From: Syntrophales bacterium
GTDB taxonomy: Bacteria > Desulfobacterota > Syntrophia > Syntrophales > UBA5619
NCBI GenBank assembly: GCA_023229765.1
Contig: JALNYO010000037.1
Location: 1 to 36,325, forward strand
Length of the DNA: 36,325 bases
Direction: 5' to 3'
The notes beneath the pieces are model-generated. The model saw only the letters and a list, made by a program, of their open reading frames with translations. It did not search any database and was not told where the DNA came from. The position numbers were made by a program, and so were the translations under genes. Positions 25,115 through 33,079 of the stretch are shown piece after piece (the first letter of the stretch is position 1; each line of letters opens with the position of its first letter).

Positions 25115-25918
25115 TTATTGATCGTTTCCATTGCGCTCCTTCTTCGGCACGGTGCTCCATGCCAGAGCCAACGTTGCCCGGAAAAGCTCATCCAGTGTGC
25201 CGGTGTTGATTGGATGCTGCTGATTAATGACGCTGCTCTTTTCCCAGCGGTCAAGTTCATCCGCGATAAAGCGGCTCAAGGTTTCAATGCGCGGCCCCCT
25301 GTCCAGTTCCATCCCGGCGCGCTTAGCCGTCAGAAGGTGGACGATCTCCTGTGCGACCGGCTGCTCCAAGGCCAGCTTATCAATCAGGATGCTGAAATCC
25401 GTGGGTACGACACCACACCCTCGCTCAATCCAGTTCATCGCCAGGATGGGGCGCAGGACGTAGAAATATTTTTTGATCCACACCACGTCGCCCTTAAGAT
25501 ATTCCCGGTAATTTCCTCGCGCCATGTGGAGATAATGATAGAGGCAGGCCGTGGGGGAATAGTAATCAGGCAATAGCGAACGCATACTTTCCGCTGTCGA
25601 ATATTCCTCCAGATAGACGATGGGAGAGCCCAGCCACTCCAGAAGCGGCGGGTTTGATTTGCGGAACAGCCGCAGGGCCTTTTTCAGATCCCAGCCGCTG
25701 ATATCCAATCCATCCTGAAGCGGTCGTTCGATGACGTCGCGGGTGACGTCGATTGACAGATACCATTCCAAGGGATGAACATACAAAAAGCGAATATCAT
25801 AATCGCTATCGGCGGATGGAAAGCCCCAGGCCCGGCTGCCTGATTCGCAGGCATAGACAATCCGAACATTTTCGTTGGTTTCGATTTCACGGAGTTGGGA
25901 GCGGATTTTTGATTTCAT
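25115..25918 (-). CDS. Predicted nucleotidyltransferase (RlaP-like, pfam10127 type)
   Basis: Polymerase-beta-type nucleotidyltransferase of 267 residues. The catalytic signature GSRAWGFPSADSDYDIRF starts at residue 27, with metal-binding Asp39 and Asp41 and a third acidic residue expected downstream. After it come conserved stretches such as GLDISGWDLKKALRLFRKSNPPLLEWL and YLKGDVVWIKKYFYVLRPILAMNW, characteristic of the RlaP/YcgL group linked to RNA-repair operons. GGAGAAG precedes the ATG by nine bases. No RtcB, RtcA or RtcR is present, so here it is a stand-alone accessory gene among toxin-antitoxin remnants. It could act on RNA or as a toxin-like enzyme; this is not decided by sequence. 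Confidence 0.8.
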   Translation of the reverse strand: MKSKIRSQLREIETNENVRIVYACESGSRAWGFPSADSDYDIRFLYVHPLEWYLSIDVTRDVIERPLQDGLDISGWDLKKALRLFRKSNPPLLEWLGSPIVYLEEYSTAESMRSLLPDYYSPTACLYHYLHMARGNYREYLKGDVVWIKKYFYVLRPILAMNWIERGCGVVPTDFSILIDKLALEQPVAQEIVHLLTAKRAGMELDRGPRIETLSRFIADELDRWEKSSVINQQHPINTGTLDELFRATLALAWSTVPKKERNGNDQ

Positions 25919-26027
25919 GGCGTCAACTTCTCCGGATGCACCTCAAAACAAGTCCACCGATATAGACGCCAGGCCGGCACCTTGCTCTTTTCCGGCGACT
26001 TAACTTACTCCCTGATCTTTTCGTATA

Positions 26028-26296
26028 TTAACAGTTTATATTTTCCTGCAACCATTTTCTGATCTCTCTTATTTTGCTAAGATGCGGCTCCGTAAATTGG
26101 CGATGGATTTTCGCCAGGCATCATTAGAGGTTTTTTCACCCCTGCGCCAGCCATGCGTAATGCTGAAGGGAACAGGCAAACTTGTTAGCAATGCTGCAAG
26201 CAACTCCTTGCCCCCGCCGAAGACCGCCAGTTGGATCGCATCGGCCCCCCGCGATCCGCTGTGTCTCTTCAACATTCCGAATTATGGCTATTTTTC
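26028..26296 (-). pseudogene. Degenerate coding remnant downstream of HEPN gene
   Basis: Several frames each show short protein-like stretches: RHSGSRGADAIQLAVFGGGKE (PIN-domain-like), then HRQFTEPHLSKIREIRKWLQENINC ending at the TAA at 26028-26030. They are broken by stops and frame changes. I read this as one or more decayed accessory genes. The PIN similarity is weak and I do not assign a function. Confidence 0.3.
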
Positions 26297-26678
26297 TCAT
26301 AATGCACCTTCAACATGAGTCACAAGAGTGGAAATTTTCCCAAGCACCTCTTCACACTCCGGAAATCCAGAATCATCGCCTGCATCGTCATATCTGAAAT
26401 GTACGGTAAATATCGTGAGATCTGGAAGATCTGAGAAGCTGGAGCAATCAGTCCCCAACGTTTCCAATGAATTAAGCAAGAGCCCAAGGCTCATGCGTCA
26501 ACCCGTAACTTCCACCAAGCGCTGATATCCAGGCTTTCAAGGTTTTTTCCGCTGTCTGCTGGGCATGAAAACCGAAAATTTCATACGCAAAGGTATCGGG
26601 ATCCAACATCCCGCCAAGCGCTTTCAGATCACGCTTGGCTATTTTCAGCATCTGCCGGGCATGATCAAGGTCGCACAT
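26297..26678 (-). pseudogene. Frameshifted HEPN-domain toxin gene
   Basis: The first frame from ATG at 26678 gives MCDLDHARQMLKIAKRDLKAL... and FGFHAQQTAEKTLKAWIS, the classic HEPN-domain helix, up to YGLTHE. There the frame shifts. The second frame (26494-26297) continues LGLLLNSLETLG... and FTVHFRYDDAGDD, the expected second half. Removing one C near 26488 restores a normal-length HEPN protein of about 126 residues. The start overlaps the end of an MNT nucleotidyltransferase remnant, the usual gene order of MNT-HEPN toxin-antitoxin pairs. Confidence 0.72.
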
Positions 26679-26841
26679 ATAATTCCCTCCCATCCCGCAA
26701 GGCACTGGATATCACATGATTCAAAGAGTTACTCCAGCGAACAACTTCATCAGCAGAATACACCAGAATATCCTTTGCCACAGCAAAGCTTGGAAGCGCC
26801 CGGTTGATAGGGCTTGTCTCGCGATAGCGGCTTCTTTCCGC
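26665..26841 (-). pseudogene. 5'-truncated MNT nucleotidyltransferase (antitoxin) remnant
   Basis: The minus strand reads RETSPINRALPSFAVAKDILVYSADEVV and then HVISSALRDGRELYVRP to a TGA at 26665. This matches the C-terminal half of the small MNT nucleotidyltransferases that accompany HEPN toxins. The catalytic GSxxxxxxSDxD half is missing, as a stop (26842-26844) lies directly upstream. The stop overlaps the HEPN start by 14 bases. Confidence 0.65.
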
Positions 26842-26904
26842 TTAGTCTAAGGCGGCAAGTTCAAGGTTTGCAATCCTGGCCTGCGCAGCGGTCTGCGGCG
26901 GCCA

Positions 26905-27234
26905 TTAGCCGCCCGCTGCCCTTATGGGTGTTTTGCGTGCTTGCCTTGCCTCAAACCAATTTTTAAATGATGTCTGGCTTTCCCCGGATTGTTTTCCCGA
27001 CAATAGACCTTCTATGCTGATGTCCTCGTCAATATCTTCCCAATGAATCCCGTCTCCCCTTCCAATCAACCGCCATTTGTTTCTTTCCTCCGGCTTAGCA
27101 CACAGCAGACGGGGATACCAGGCAGTGGGAACTAAAAGGGTTCTGCCGTCACTAAGATTAACACTCAGTGTATCATCTGTTACGGATACACTTTCTGCAA
27201 CCGGCATTACAATTTCAATCGCCAAAGTATTCAT
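26905..27234 (-). CDS. DUF2442-like protein
   Basis: Small protein of about 109 residues, starting MNTLAIEIVMPVAESVSVT. It has SVNLSDGRTLLVPTAWYPRLLCAKPEER and IHWEDIDEDISIEGLLSG, which are the DUF2442 signature. A GGAGG-type site precedes the ATG at 27234. The gene overlaps the end of the DUF4160 gene by 20 bases, so the two are co-translated. DUF4160/DUF2442 pairs recur in bacterial genomes and are often proposed to be toxin-antitoxin-like. The tail here (ARKTPIRAAGG) is basic. Confidence 0.75.
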   Translation of the reverse strand: MNTLAIEIVMPVAESVSVTDDTLSVNLSDGRTLLVPTAWYPRLLCAKPEERNKWRLIGRGDGIHWEDIDEDISIEGLLSGKQSGESQTSFKNWFEARQARKTPIRAAGG

Positions 27235-27451
27235 GCCACCCCTCCAATATTTTATCCACATTCACTTCAATTATCTTGAATATTCCCGATAATTCCAGCC
27301 TGTTAAAGCCACCGCTATTGGCTAATCTTACTGGTTCAAGCCAAAATTTTGCAATTTTATCATCATGTTCGACATGCACATGAACAGGCTCGCCATGATC
27401 ACCGGCATAGAAGAAAAATCGATATGGTCCAACTCGAAGTATCGTGGGCAT
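27215..27451 (-). CDS. DUF4160 domain protein
   Basis: A 78-residue protein with the DUF4160 signature PTILRVGPYRFFFYAGDHGEPVHVHVEH, continuing KFWLEPVRLANSGGF and ending KILEGWHEYFGD. The HVHVEH histidine cluster is conserved in the family and could bind metal or nucleic acid. It is the first gene of a two-gene unit with the DUF2442 gene. Molecular function is unknown. Confidence 0.78.
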   Translation of the reverse strand: MPTILRVGPYRFFFYAGDHGEPVHVHVEHDDKIAKFWLEPVRLANSGGFNRLELSGIFKIIEVNVDKILEGWHEYFGD

Positions 27452-27455
27452 TCAT

Positions 27456-27875
27456 CTATTCCCTTCTTGAAAAAGGATATGTATTCATGGAAATCGGATT
27501 AGATCGCAAGTTCATAGTCTTTAATGCTTTTTGATTCTTGACTGTGCCCTTGACGATTTCAATTTCCATCTTCGGCTCATGGAGCCGGCGCTTTTTGCGG
27601 ATTTCGTCGCTGGTCAGGCCGCGCTCTCTATTTGTTGAAAAAATATCAATAAATTGCCAATTTGCCTTTGTGATGCTCAGTATAAGCAGAAGAGAATTGG
27701 ATGTCAATAATATCTTGACATAATATCTTGGCGGGATGTCATCAGAGAACTTAAAGAAATGCAGGGCAAGTACCGGTTCGTAAAGCTTCATTAAATCGTC
27801 GAAACTCTTGCGTTTCGCCTGCAGCGCAGAAAAAAATCGCTCAATTTCTGATTTTCGGCTTGCGGTCTCATCCAT
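27456..27875 (-). CDS. Hypothetical protein, possibly truncated
   Basis: A 139-residue open frame just upstream of DUF4160. The first ~45 residues (IERFFSALQAKRKSFDDLMKLYEPVLAL) resemble the N-terminus of larger PD-(D/E)XK-type proteins. The rest does not continue that family. A middle stretch, ANWQFIDIFSTNRERGLTSDEIRKKRRLHEP, looks coding but is unrecognised. It may be a chimera left by deletion. Confidence that it makes a functional protein is modest. Confidence 0.4.
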   Translation of the reverse strand: MDETASRKSEIERFFSALQAKRKSFDDLMKLYEPVLALHFFKFSDDIPPRYYVKILLTSNSLLLILSITKANWQFIDIFSTNRERGLTSDEIRKKRRLHEPKMEIEIVKGTVKNQKALKTMNLRSNPISMNTYPFSRRE

Positions 27876-27957
27876 ATCAGTTCCCCCTTTCGAATGGCTT
27901 CACTTTTGTATTATGTTGTGTAAACATGAAAGTGGACAAAATCAGCCTTTGCGCTCG

Positions 27958-28311
27958 TCATAATTTTTCTCCCATCAAATCAGCATGATTTTTTATCTGG
28001 CCCGTATTCGTTCCTATAGAAATGCAGCGGTCGTCCCATAATTCCATCATGTCGGAGTCTTTGATATTGGTTACTTCGAGTTTGGGGAGCCCTTGTTTGC
28101 CAAGCCAGGCATGAATGAATTCGATCGCCGCCGGTCCTTCGGAAGCCCGTGCGGTAAAAATCTTGACTTTCTTCCCTTCGCCTATCCAGCGCTGAACACG
28201 TTCAACCATCGGCGTGATCGCCTTACCGATATGATGGATTCCGATCCAGCCATGATATTCAGCCAAAGTACCGTCCAGATCCACGCCTATCCAGAATTCA
28301 ATTTCAGCCAT
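27958..28311 (-). CDS. HAD-superfamily phosphatase-like protein (phage-type)
   Basis: Compact HAD hydrolase of 117 residues starting MAEIEFWIGVDLDGTLAEY. Motif I is D11-x-D13-G-T, motif II is the Thr in IFTAR, and motif IV is the acidic pair in WDDR (D93, D94). The phrases HHIGKAITPMVERVQRWI and IKDSDMMELWDDR are typical of small HAD proteins carried by phages and accessory islands, probably acting on nucleotides or polynucleotide ends. AAGGGAAAG precedes the chosen ATG at 28311. It is the last gene of the five-gene cassette, 14 bp after the PD-(D/E)XK gene. Confidence 0.8.
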   Translation of the reverse strand: MAEIEFWIGVDLDGTLAEYHGWIGIHHIGKAITPMVERVQRWIGEGKKVKIFTARASEGPAAIEFIHAWLGKQGLPKLEVTNIKDSDMMELWDDRCISIGTNTGQIKNHADLMGEKL

Positions 28312-28325
28312 AAACGACTTTCCCT

Positions 28326-29312
28326 TCATTCCTTTTTTGGTTCGGGCATATAGCCCATGATGACTTGTTTGAGAGCTAATTGTCCTTTTGCATAGTAAGG
28401 AAAGACTTTATCGAATCTTTCGTGAAATGTATTGCTGACCAAATAGGTTACTAAGTTACGTCTTTCCGTTGAGCAGGCCAGCCGTTTGTCAATTAATGGG
28501 GTAAGTTGACTTCGGTACGCATGGAAAAAAAGAGCATAATTAAGAACCTGAGGTATCACTTCCAGTTTAGGATCATCGAACTTCAACTCAATAAGTGATA
28601 AATCTCCATTACGGTTGATAGTGACTAAATCAACGTATTCGGTTGGGAGTACCCGATTGGTTTTACCCACTTTTTCATGGAAAGCGCCAGTCGGAAACTC
28701 CCGTTCGACATTGTAAGGCTTCCCGTCAGCAATATTCTTAATCTTACCGATTCGAATAAAATCGTTGCCGAATAGCCCTAATCGTTCGTTGGTGCGAGCT
28801 TTCTTTTGCGCTAAATCGTCATGAAGTCCCTTGCCAAAAAGGTATGTCTGAAAATCTTTTTCAAGCCTCCCCGCTTCATCGTCATCTCCACGTCGGCTGA
28901 AATCGTCCCGCACCACTTCGTCGTCCGGTCTTTTCTTAAGCTCCTCTTCAGTGTAGAGCGGGTCAGGAGAAGTACCCTGCTCCAAGATTATTGTCAGATC
29001 GTTTGCAACTGCCAAGTAGGACAGTCGCCGTTTAAGTGCCTCGTATTGGAGCGCTTTCTTAGATAAATCAGGAATAGGAATGCAAAATTTCATTTCCACC
29101 GATTTTTTGCCAATGATGTCCTGTGCTTTGCTGAGAAAGGCAAACCCCCATGGATCAATTTTCTTCAAAACTCCATCACTTGCGGTGTTAGCAGTAATGA
29201 TGACTTTAGCCACGGTTGGTTCATCTATTGCCTTGTATGTCATATCTCCTGGCCAGCCACGAGGAATGCCTCGATTCTCAGCAACCTGTTTATTCAGTTC
29301 TTCAATGGTCAT
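28326..29312 (-). CDS. PD-(D/E)XK nuclease-like protein
   Basis: A 328-residue protein whose C-terminal part has a clear PD-(D/E)XK-type core. EYVDLVTINRNGDLSLIELKF gives candidate catalytic residues D228, E242 and K244. The first ~110 residues (including GDMTYKAIDEPTVAKVIITAN and SKKALQYEALKRRLSYLAVAND) form a separate domain of unknown type, and a charged linker (PDDEVVRDDFSRRGDDDEAGRLEKDF) joins them. It begins 9 bp after the MBL-fold gene and so is certainly co-transcribed. The family is uncharacterised as far as I can tell; DNA or RNA cleavage or end-binding are possible roles. Confidence 0.75.
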   Translation of the reverse strand: MTIEELNKQVAENRGIPRGWPGDMTYKAIDEPTVAKVIITANTASDGVLKKIDPWGFAFLSKAQDIIGKKSVEMKFCIPIPDLSKKALQYEALKRRLSYLAVANDLTIILEQGTSPDPLYTEEELKKRPDDEVVRDDFSRRGDDDEAGRLEKDFQTYLFGKGLHDDLAQKKARTNERLGLFGNDFIRIGKIKNIADGKPYNVEREFPTGAFHEKVGKTNRVLPTEYVDLVTINRNGDLSLIELKFDDPKLEVIPQVLNYALFFHAYRSQLTPLIDKRLACSTERRNLVTYLVSNTFHERFDKVFPYYAKGQLALKQVIMGYMPEPKKE

Positions 29313-29321
29313 ATTGCCCCC

Positions 29322-30560
29322 CTATATTTGTAGTTCTCTACCGTCTTCAAGCTCAGTTACATTATCAAATAGTTTGCTGAATTTACTTCCGTATTCCGTA
29401 TGCACGGGAACCAGCATCTTCGGCTTCAGCGCACCGGCAAAAGTCTTTAAATCCTCCACCGTCGCATGGCCGCTGGTGTGGGCATAGAGGAATTTGATCT
29501 GTGGATCGTTCCGGTAGGCGGCTATGGCTTCAGCGCCAGAATAATCTTTGTTCGAGTACGAAAGATAGCCGAGCCACTGGGAGTAAATGACATTAACCGG
29601 CTTTACGGCTTTGTACAAGTCAATGATCCGGAAATGGGACATCTTGCCCAAAAACAGATAATCGTTCGGGTTGGCATGAAGCTCTTCTTTCCGGACCCGG
29701 TGCTTGTAAAGCCGCTTGCGAAAATCTCCAAAAAAGTCGGTATGTTCTTTCAGCGTATTGTCTTGGCTTTTAGAAGCGTAAACCTTTACCGGTTCCCATG
29801 CCATGTTCGGTACACTGTCGGATACAAGCGTGAGCTGCTCAAGTACCCAAGCCGTGTAGATGTCGATAACCAAGGTCTTGTGCGCCCGCTTGCAGGCCCG
29901 GTAAGCCGACACAATCCGATCAATGTTCTGGGATGATGAAATGAGAAACGTAATATTTTCCTGTGCTTTAATGGTTTTGAATATTTTTTGTTCAACAGCG
30001 GCTTCCGTGGGAAAATCGTCATTGCTCCGCTCCAGCATGGTTCCTTCCATGAAGAGCAGATCAATATCCTTGGGAGGGTTATTAACTATATTATCAAAAA
30101 GGACTGATTTTCTGCCATGCGCCCGAAAATCACCACTGTAAAATACCCTCTTCCCTTCAGCCTCAATCAGAAATCCGTAGGCATCGGCGGTGGAATGATC
30201 GACGAGATAGGGGGTGATGGTGAAGTCCCCCACCGAAAAATGCTGTCTGTTTTTGAAGTAGCAGAACTGGTTGGTGGGCAGTGCCTTGCCGAGAATCATT
30301 CGCGGCGCATCTATCAGGCGTTTCCCCAACTCGCCTACATACACCGGCACGGACGGGTCAAGGGCGTCGATAAGACCAAAATGATCCTGATGAGGGTGGC
30401 TGATCAGAACCGCATCGGGTTGGAACGAGGCAACGTCAAGTTTCCTGCTCTCCGCTGACAGCGGCAACCCCAGATCCAAAAGGATCGTGGTTTTTTCGGT
30501 CGAGAGTTGGATACAAGTGCCGCCAATTTCCTGAGCGCCGCGATGGATGATAATTTTCAT
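29322..30560 (-). CDS. MBL-fold beta-CASP ribonuclease-like hydrolase (RNase J-like)
   Basis: Metallo-beta-lactamase-fold protein of 412 residues beginning MKIIIHRGAQEIGGTCIQL. The zinc motif is HPHQDH (H55, H57, D59, H60). The further metal ligands DHSTADAYG and SGDFRAHG follow, then a beta-CASP-like insertion (FLISSSQNIDRIVSAYRACKRA) and C-terminal HTSGHATVEDL and VPVHTEYG. These are the layout and motifs of RNase J/CPSF-type nucleases, though it is shorter than RNase J and lacks its C-terminal domain. The start at 30560 overlaps the upstream stop as ATGA, indicating translational coupling. The substrate is probably RNA; a DNA role is possible. Confidence 0.85.
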   Translation of the reverse strand: MKIIIHRGAQEIGGTCIQLSTEKTTILLDLGLPLSAESRKLDVASFQPDAVLISHPHQDHFGLIDALDPSVPVYVGELGKRLIDAPRMILGKALPTNQFCYFKNRQHFSVGDFTITPYLVDHSTADAYGFLIEAEGKRVFYSGDFRAHGRKSVLFDNIVNNPPKDIDLLFMEGTMLERSNDDFPTEAAVEQKIFKTIKAQENITFLISSSQNIDRIVSAYRACKRAHKTLVIDIYTAWVLEQLTLVSDSVPNMAWEPVKVYASKSQDNTLKEHTDFFGDFRKRLYKHRVRKEELHANPNDYLFLGKMSHFRIIDLYKAVKPVNVIYSQWLGYLSYSNKDYSGAEAIAAYRNDPQIKFLYAHTSGHATVEDLKTFAGALKPKMLVPVHTEYGSKFSKLFDNVTELEDGRELQI

Positions 30561-30826
30561 GGTAAGATTACCAGGGTCACCTGGCGTCTGTCGGGTTCGA
30601 TTTCGATCTTTTTCACGGTAAATGGCCACTCATCAAAGGTCATCTGATTGAACGGCATGCCATCCGCTCCACCAAATAAACATAGGACATCCTTCCAGTG
30701 AATCTGCTTCGGCGGAAACGAACGCCCTTTTATTTCTTGCCGGCTGGCAAAACGAACTTTAAGGGTAACATTCCCATCCCCACCTTGAAAAAGCTCATGA
30801 TATTCCGGAAGATTATTTGCTTTCAT
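30557..30826 (-). CDS. Small hypothetical protein (89 aa) coupled to the MBL-fold gene
   Basis: Begins MKANNLPEYHELFQGGDGNVTLKV, with AAGGAG six bases ahead of the ATG at 30826. The centre has SFPPKQIHWKDVLCLFGGADG, and the end is a predicted beta-rich FTVKKIEIEPDRRQVTLVIL. It contains no known motif that I can name. The stop codon overlaps the next gene's start (ATGA), so it is made together with the beta-CASP protein and is probably its partner, inhibitor or adaptor. Confidence 0.7.
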   Translation of the reverse strand: MKANNLPEYHELFQGGDGNVTLKVRFASRQEIKGRSFPPKQIHWKDVLCLFGGADGMPFNQMTFDEWPFTVKKIEIEPDRRQVTLVILP

Positions 30827-30904
30827 GTGGTTCTCCTTTATAGGAAATTCACTATCAATGCGTTTATTGATTGCCATACTTCCATTCTGAATTTTTGCCC
30901 TCTT

Positions 30905-31636
30905 TTAGGACAGATCATAGACGAGGCCATCCGAATAGGCAAGGACATAACCTTTTTTATTCCGGTCATATTCGATGATTTCACCCAGAGCATTCCACAA
31001 ATCAATATCTCTGCGGACAGTCTTTGGTGAGACGTTGAACTCGTTGCACATGTCCTCGACATACATGATACCTTCCGATTTAAGGACTTTCATGATTTTG
31101 AGAAGTCGGAAAATTTTACGGTCATAATCCCGGTGCTGCTTGTTATGCCGGGTGGCCGCTGCCCTTTTGTTGAGGATCTTCAGCTTCAGATATCCTTCAT
31201 CAATCGTTCCTGGTGTTTTGATGATAAACTTTTCTACTCCTTTGGGAATTTTGAAAGGCGGTATGGATGTAAAGAGAATGCACAATGATTTGGGGTCACC
31301 GGTTTCTTCCAGAAAGGAAAACAACTGAAATATCTCATCCGTTTCGTTTTCCGTCAGATCTAAAGGATTAATGATATTCATGAAAGCCGGGAAGGCGATT
31401 AGATCGGTGGTTGTTTCCGAGAAAAGAATATCGACCTTCAATTCAGCAGCAATTGCTTTAAGCGCGTCATTCATAACTCTATCTGTCCCAAAAGTTACAA
31501 TCGGCGTATCCGCCGAAAAGGAAACGGGGGGATCGTCCTTCCGGGTCATCACGGTTCTGCTTTTCAAGACATTGATTGTTTTAGCATCGCGCTTGCCACT
31601 ATCCGGCAAGGCATGTTCCGTGGCTTTGAGATTCAT
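30905..31636 (-). CDS. HTH (DeoR-like) regulator with an unknown N-terminal domain
   Basis: A 243-residue protein. The last ~65 residues form a helix-turn-helix of DeoR type (IFRLLKIMKVLKSEGIMYVEDMCNEF followed by VSPKTVRRDIDLW). The N-terminal ~150 residues look like an alpha/beta domain (TPIVTFGTD, LKVDILFSETTTDLIAF, SLCILFTSIPPFKIP, FIIKTPGTIDEGYLKLK) of no family I recognise. GGGAGG is 11 bases ahead of the ATG. It heads the five-gene cassette and probably autoregulates it; a 16-bp palindrome lies 50 bp upstream. Confidence 0.78.
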   Translation of the reverse strand: MNLKATEHALPDSGKRDAKTINVLKSRTVMTRKDDPPVSFSADTPIVTFGTDRVMNDALKAIAAELKVDILFSETTTDLIAFPAFMNIINPLDLTENETDEIFQLFSFLEETGDPKSLCILFTSIPPFKIPKGVEKFIIKTPGTIDEGYLKLKILNKRAAATRHNKQHRDYDRKIFRLLKIMKVLKSEGIMYVEDMCNEFNVSPKTVRRDIDLWNALGEIIEYDRNKKGYVLAYSDGLVYDLS

Positions 31637-32068
31637 TTTCGCATTTTCCTCCCACTATGTTTCGTACAGCCATACCACATTGCTGGGACAACGTATTGTC
31701 CTCCTGCGAAAGAATATTTCCGGGATTGAAGTTCACTGCATTTCGTCTTGATTTTCTTCACCCTGAATTAAAGTCGGGAGCAAATCTCCATTTTTATCTT
31801 GCAACAAACACAGATGCTCTTACAGCCCGGACATATACACATTATTCCCAATCAAAATATGTTCTTACGCTGCCGTCGTCTCGTATCACCTTTTTCTGAA
31901 TAGATGGCAGACAACGTCCACGAAGTGTAAAAGTTTCTATGATTGTAATCTGGGCCATTGATTATCATGGTATTTTGATTCATTCAATAGCCGAACGACA
32001 ACTATCTGTCGCGAAAAAGCGAGAATGATGCTATGAGATTCGCAAATTGACTTCGGGAAGGAAGAATT
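31637..32068. promoter_or_regulatory. Divergent promoter region between HTH-regulator cassette and WYL regulator
   Basis: These 432 bp contain no supported gene. They must carry both divergent promoters. The palindrome GGACAA-CGTA-TTGTCC (31686-31701) is a good operator candidate near the cassette side. Upstream of the WYL gene is an AT-rich stretch, and a ribosome binding site GGAAGGAAG lies at 32057-32065. I cannot place -35/-10 boxes firmly. Confidence 0.5.
31686..31701. promoter_or_regulatory. Palindromic operator candidate
   Basis: GGACAACGTATTGTCC is a perfect 6+6 inverted repeat around CGTA. It is 50 bp before the start codon of the HTH-regulator gene, within its promoter or leader. 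Dimeric regulators bind such sites; which of the two nearby regulators would bind is unknown. Confidence 0.4.
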
Positions 32069-33043
32069 ATGACGCAGGCCATGGAAAGTCCGAGGTATAT
32101 GCAGAAAAAATTGGCACGACTCGGTCGGATGCTGCGAGCCTTCATGGAACAAGAAAAAGTGTCCCTGTCAGCCGTGGCGGAAACGCTGCAGACGACGGTG
32201 CGCACGATCCAACGGGATATTCTGTTTCTCAAGGCGGCGGGATTTCCTGTCAAGGAAGTAGCAAAAGGGATGTACGCGCTGGATAAAAGCCTCCTCAAGC
32301 ACTTTGAGGTCTTCGACGATACAGAACTGGCCCTGGTGGTCGCCCTGAAGAATCTTGTCCTGCAGCTTGGTCAGCCATTTCAGAATGCCGCCGACGGTCT
32401 TTTCAATCGCCTCTACGATGTGGTCATGGCGGAACCGGTCTTTGTCAAGATCGACGAATCCGTTCCCCTGGACAGTCGCCTTTTGAGCAGAATCGTCAAG
32501 GCCATTTGTGGGAAAAGACAGGGCCGTTTTCAATATACCGTCTTTTCGCCCTATGAGGTCATCACAGAACCCTACAAAGTCGTTTACTTTGACGGCTTCT
32601 GGTATCTGGTGGGCAAGGATACCCGCGACGGGGAGCTGAAACGCTATGCGCTGGACAAGATCAAAGATTTCAAAGCTACAAAAACCGGCTTCAAGTGCAT
32701 TCCCACTTCGCTGGATGGCGACTTGAAAAACAGCGCCAATATATGGTTCTCTGCTGAAAGGATCATCGAGATTGTCATCCTGGTCGATCAATCTTGCGCC
32801 GATTACTTCAAACGCCGCAAAATATTCCCCACCCAGGAGATCAGAGAGGTAAAGCCCGACGACTCATTAATCGTCTCTTTTTTCGTCGGTAATTATAAAG
32901 AAATACGAAATATTCTGAAGACATGGCTACCGAATGTGAAGATTCTGGCACCGGAGGAATTGAAACAGGAATTAATGGCAGAAATGGAGGGCTGGCTGAC
33001 GTGGCAGAATGAAAAGGTTTTTACGAAAGCACCTAAATATTGA
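32069..33043 (+). CDS. WYL-domain transcriptional regulator
   Basis: A 324-residue YafY-type regulator. The N-terminal winged helix (LRAFMEQEKVSLSAVAETLQTTVRTIQRDILFL) is followed by a WYL domain with YEVITEPYKVVYFDGFWYLVGKD and LKRYALDKIKDF, and then a C-terminal extension (WCX, about 225-315). WYL proteins sense nucleic-acid or nucleotide ligands and often control defence loci, from family knowledge. It is divergent from the nuclease cassette and is followed 36 bp later by a small PD-(D/E)XK protein on the same strand. GGAAGGAAG at 32057-32065 supports the ATG start. Confidence 0.9.
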   Translation: MTQAMESPRYMQKKLARLGRMLRAFMEQEKVSLSAVAETLQTTVRTIQRDILFLKAAGFPVKEVAKGMYALDKSLLKHFEVFDDTELALVVALKNLVLQLGQPFQNAADGLFNRLYDVVMAEPVFVKIDESVPLDSRLLSRIVKAICGKRQGRFQYTVFSPYEVITEPYKVVYFDGFWYLVGKDTRDGELKRYALDKIKDFKATKTGFKCIPTSLDGDLKNSANIWFSAERIIEIVILVDQSCADYFKRRKIFPTQEIREVKPDDSLIVSFFVGNYKEIRNILKTWLPNVKILAPEELKQELMAEMEGWLTWQNEKVFTKAPKY

Positions 33044-33079
33044 AGTACTCCAAATCGGACCGGTATCGGATGGCGGAAT

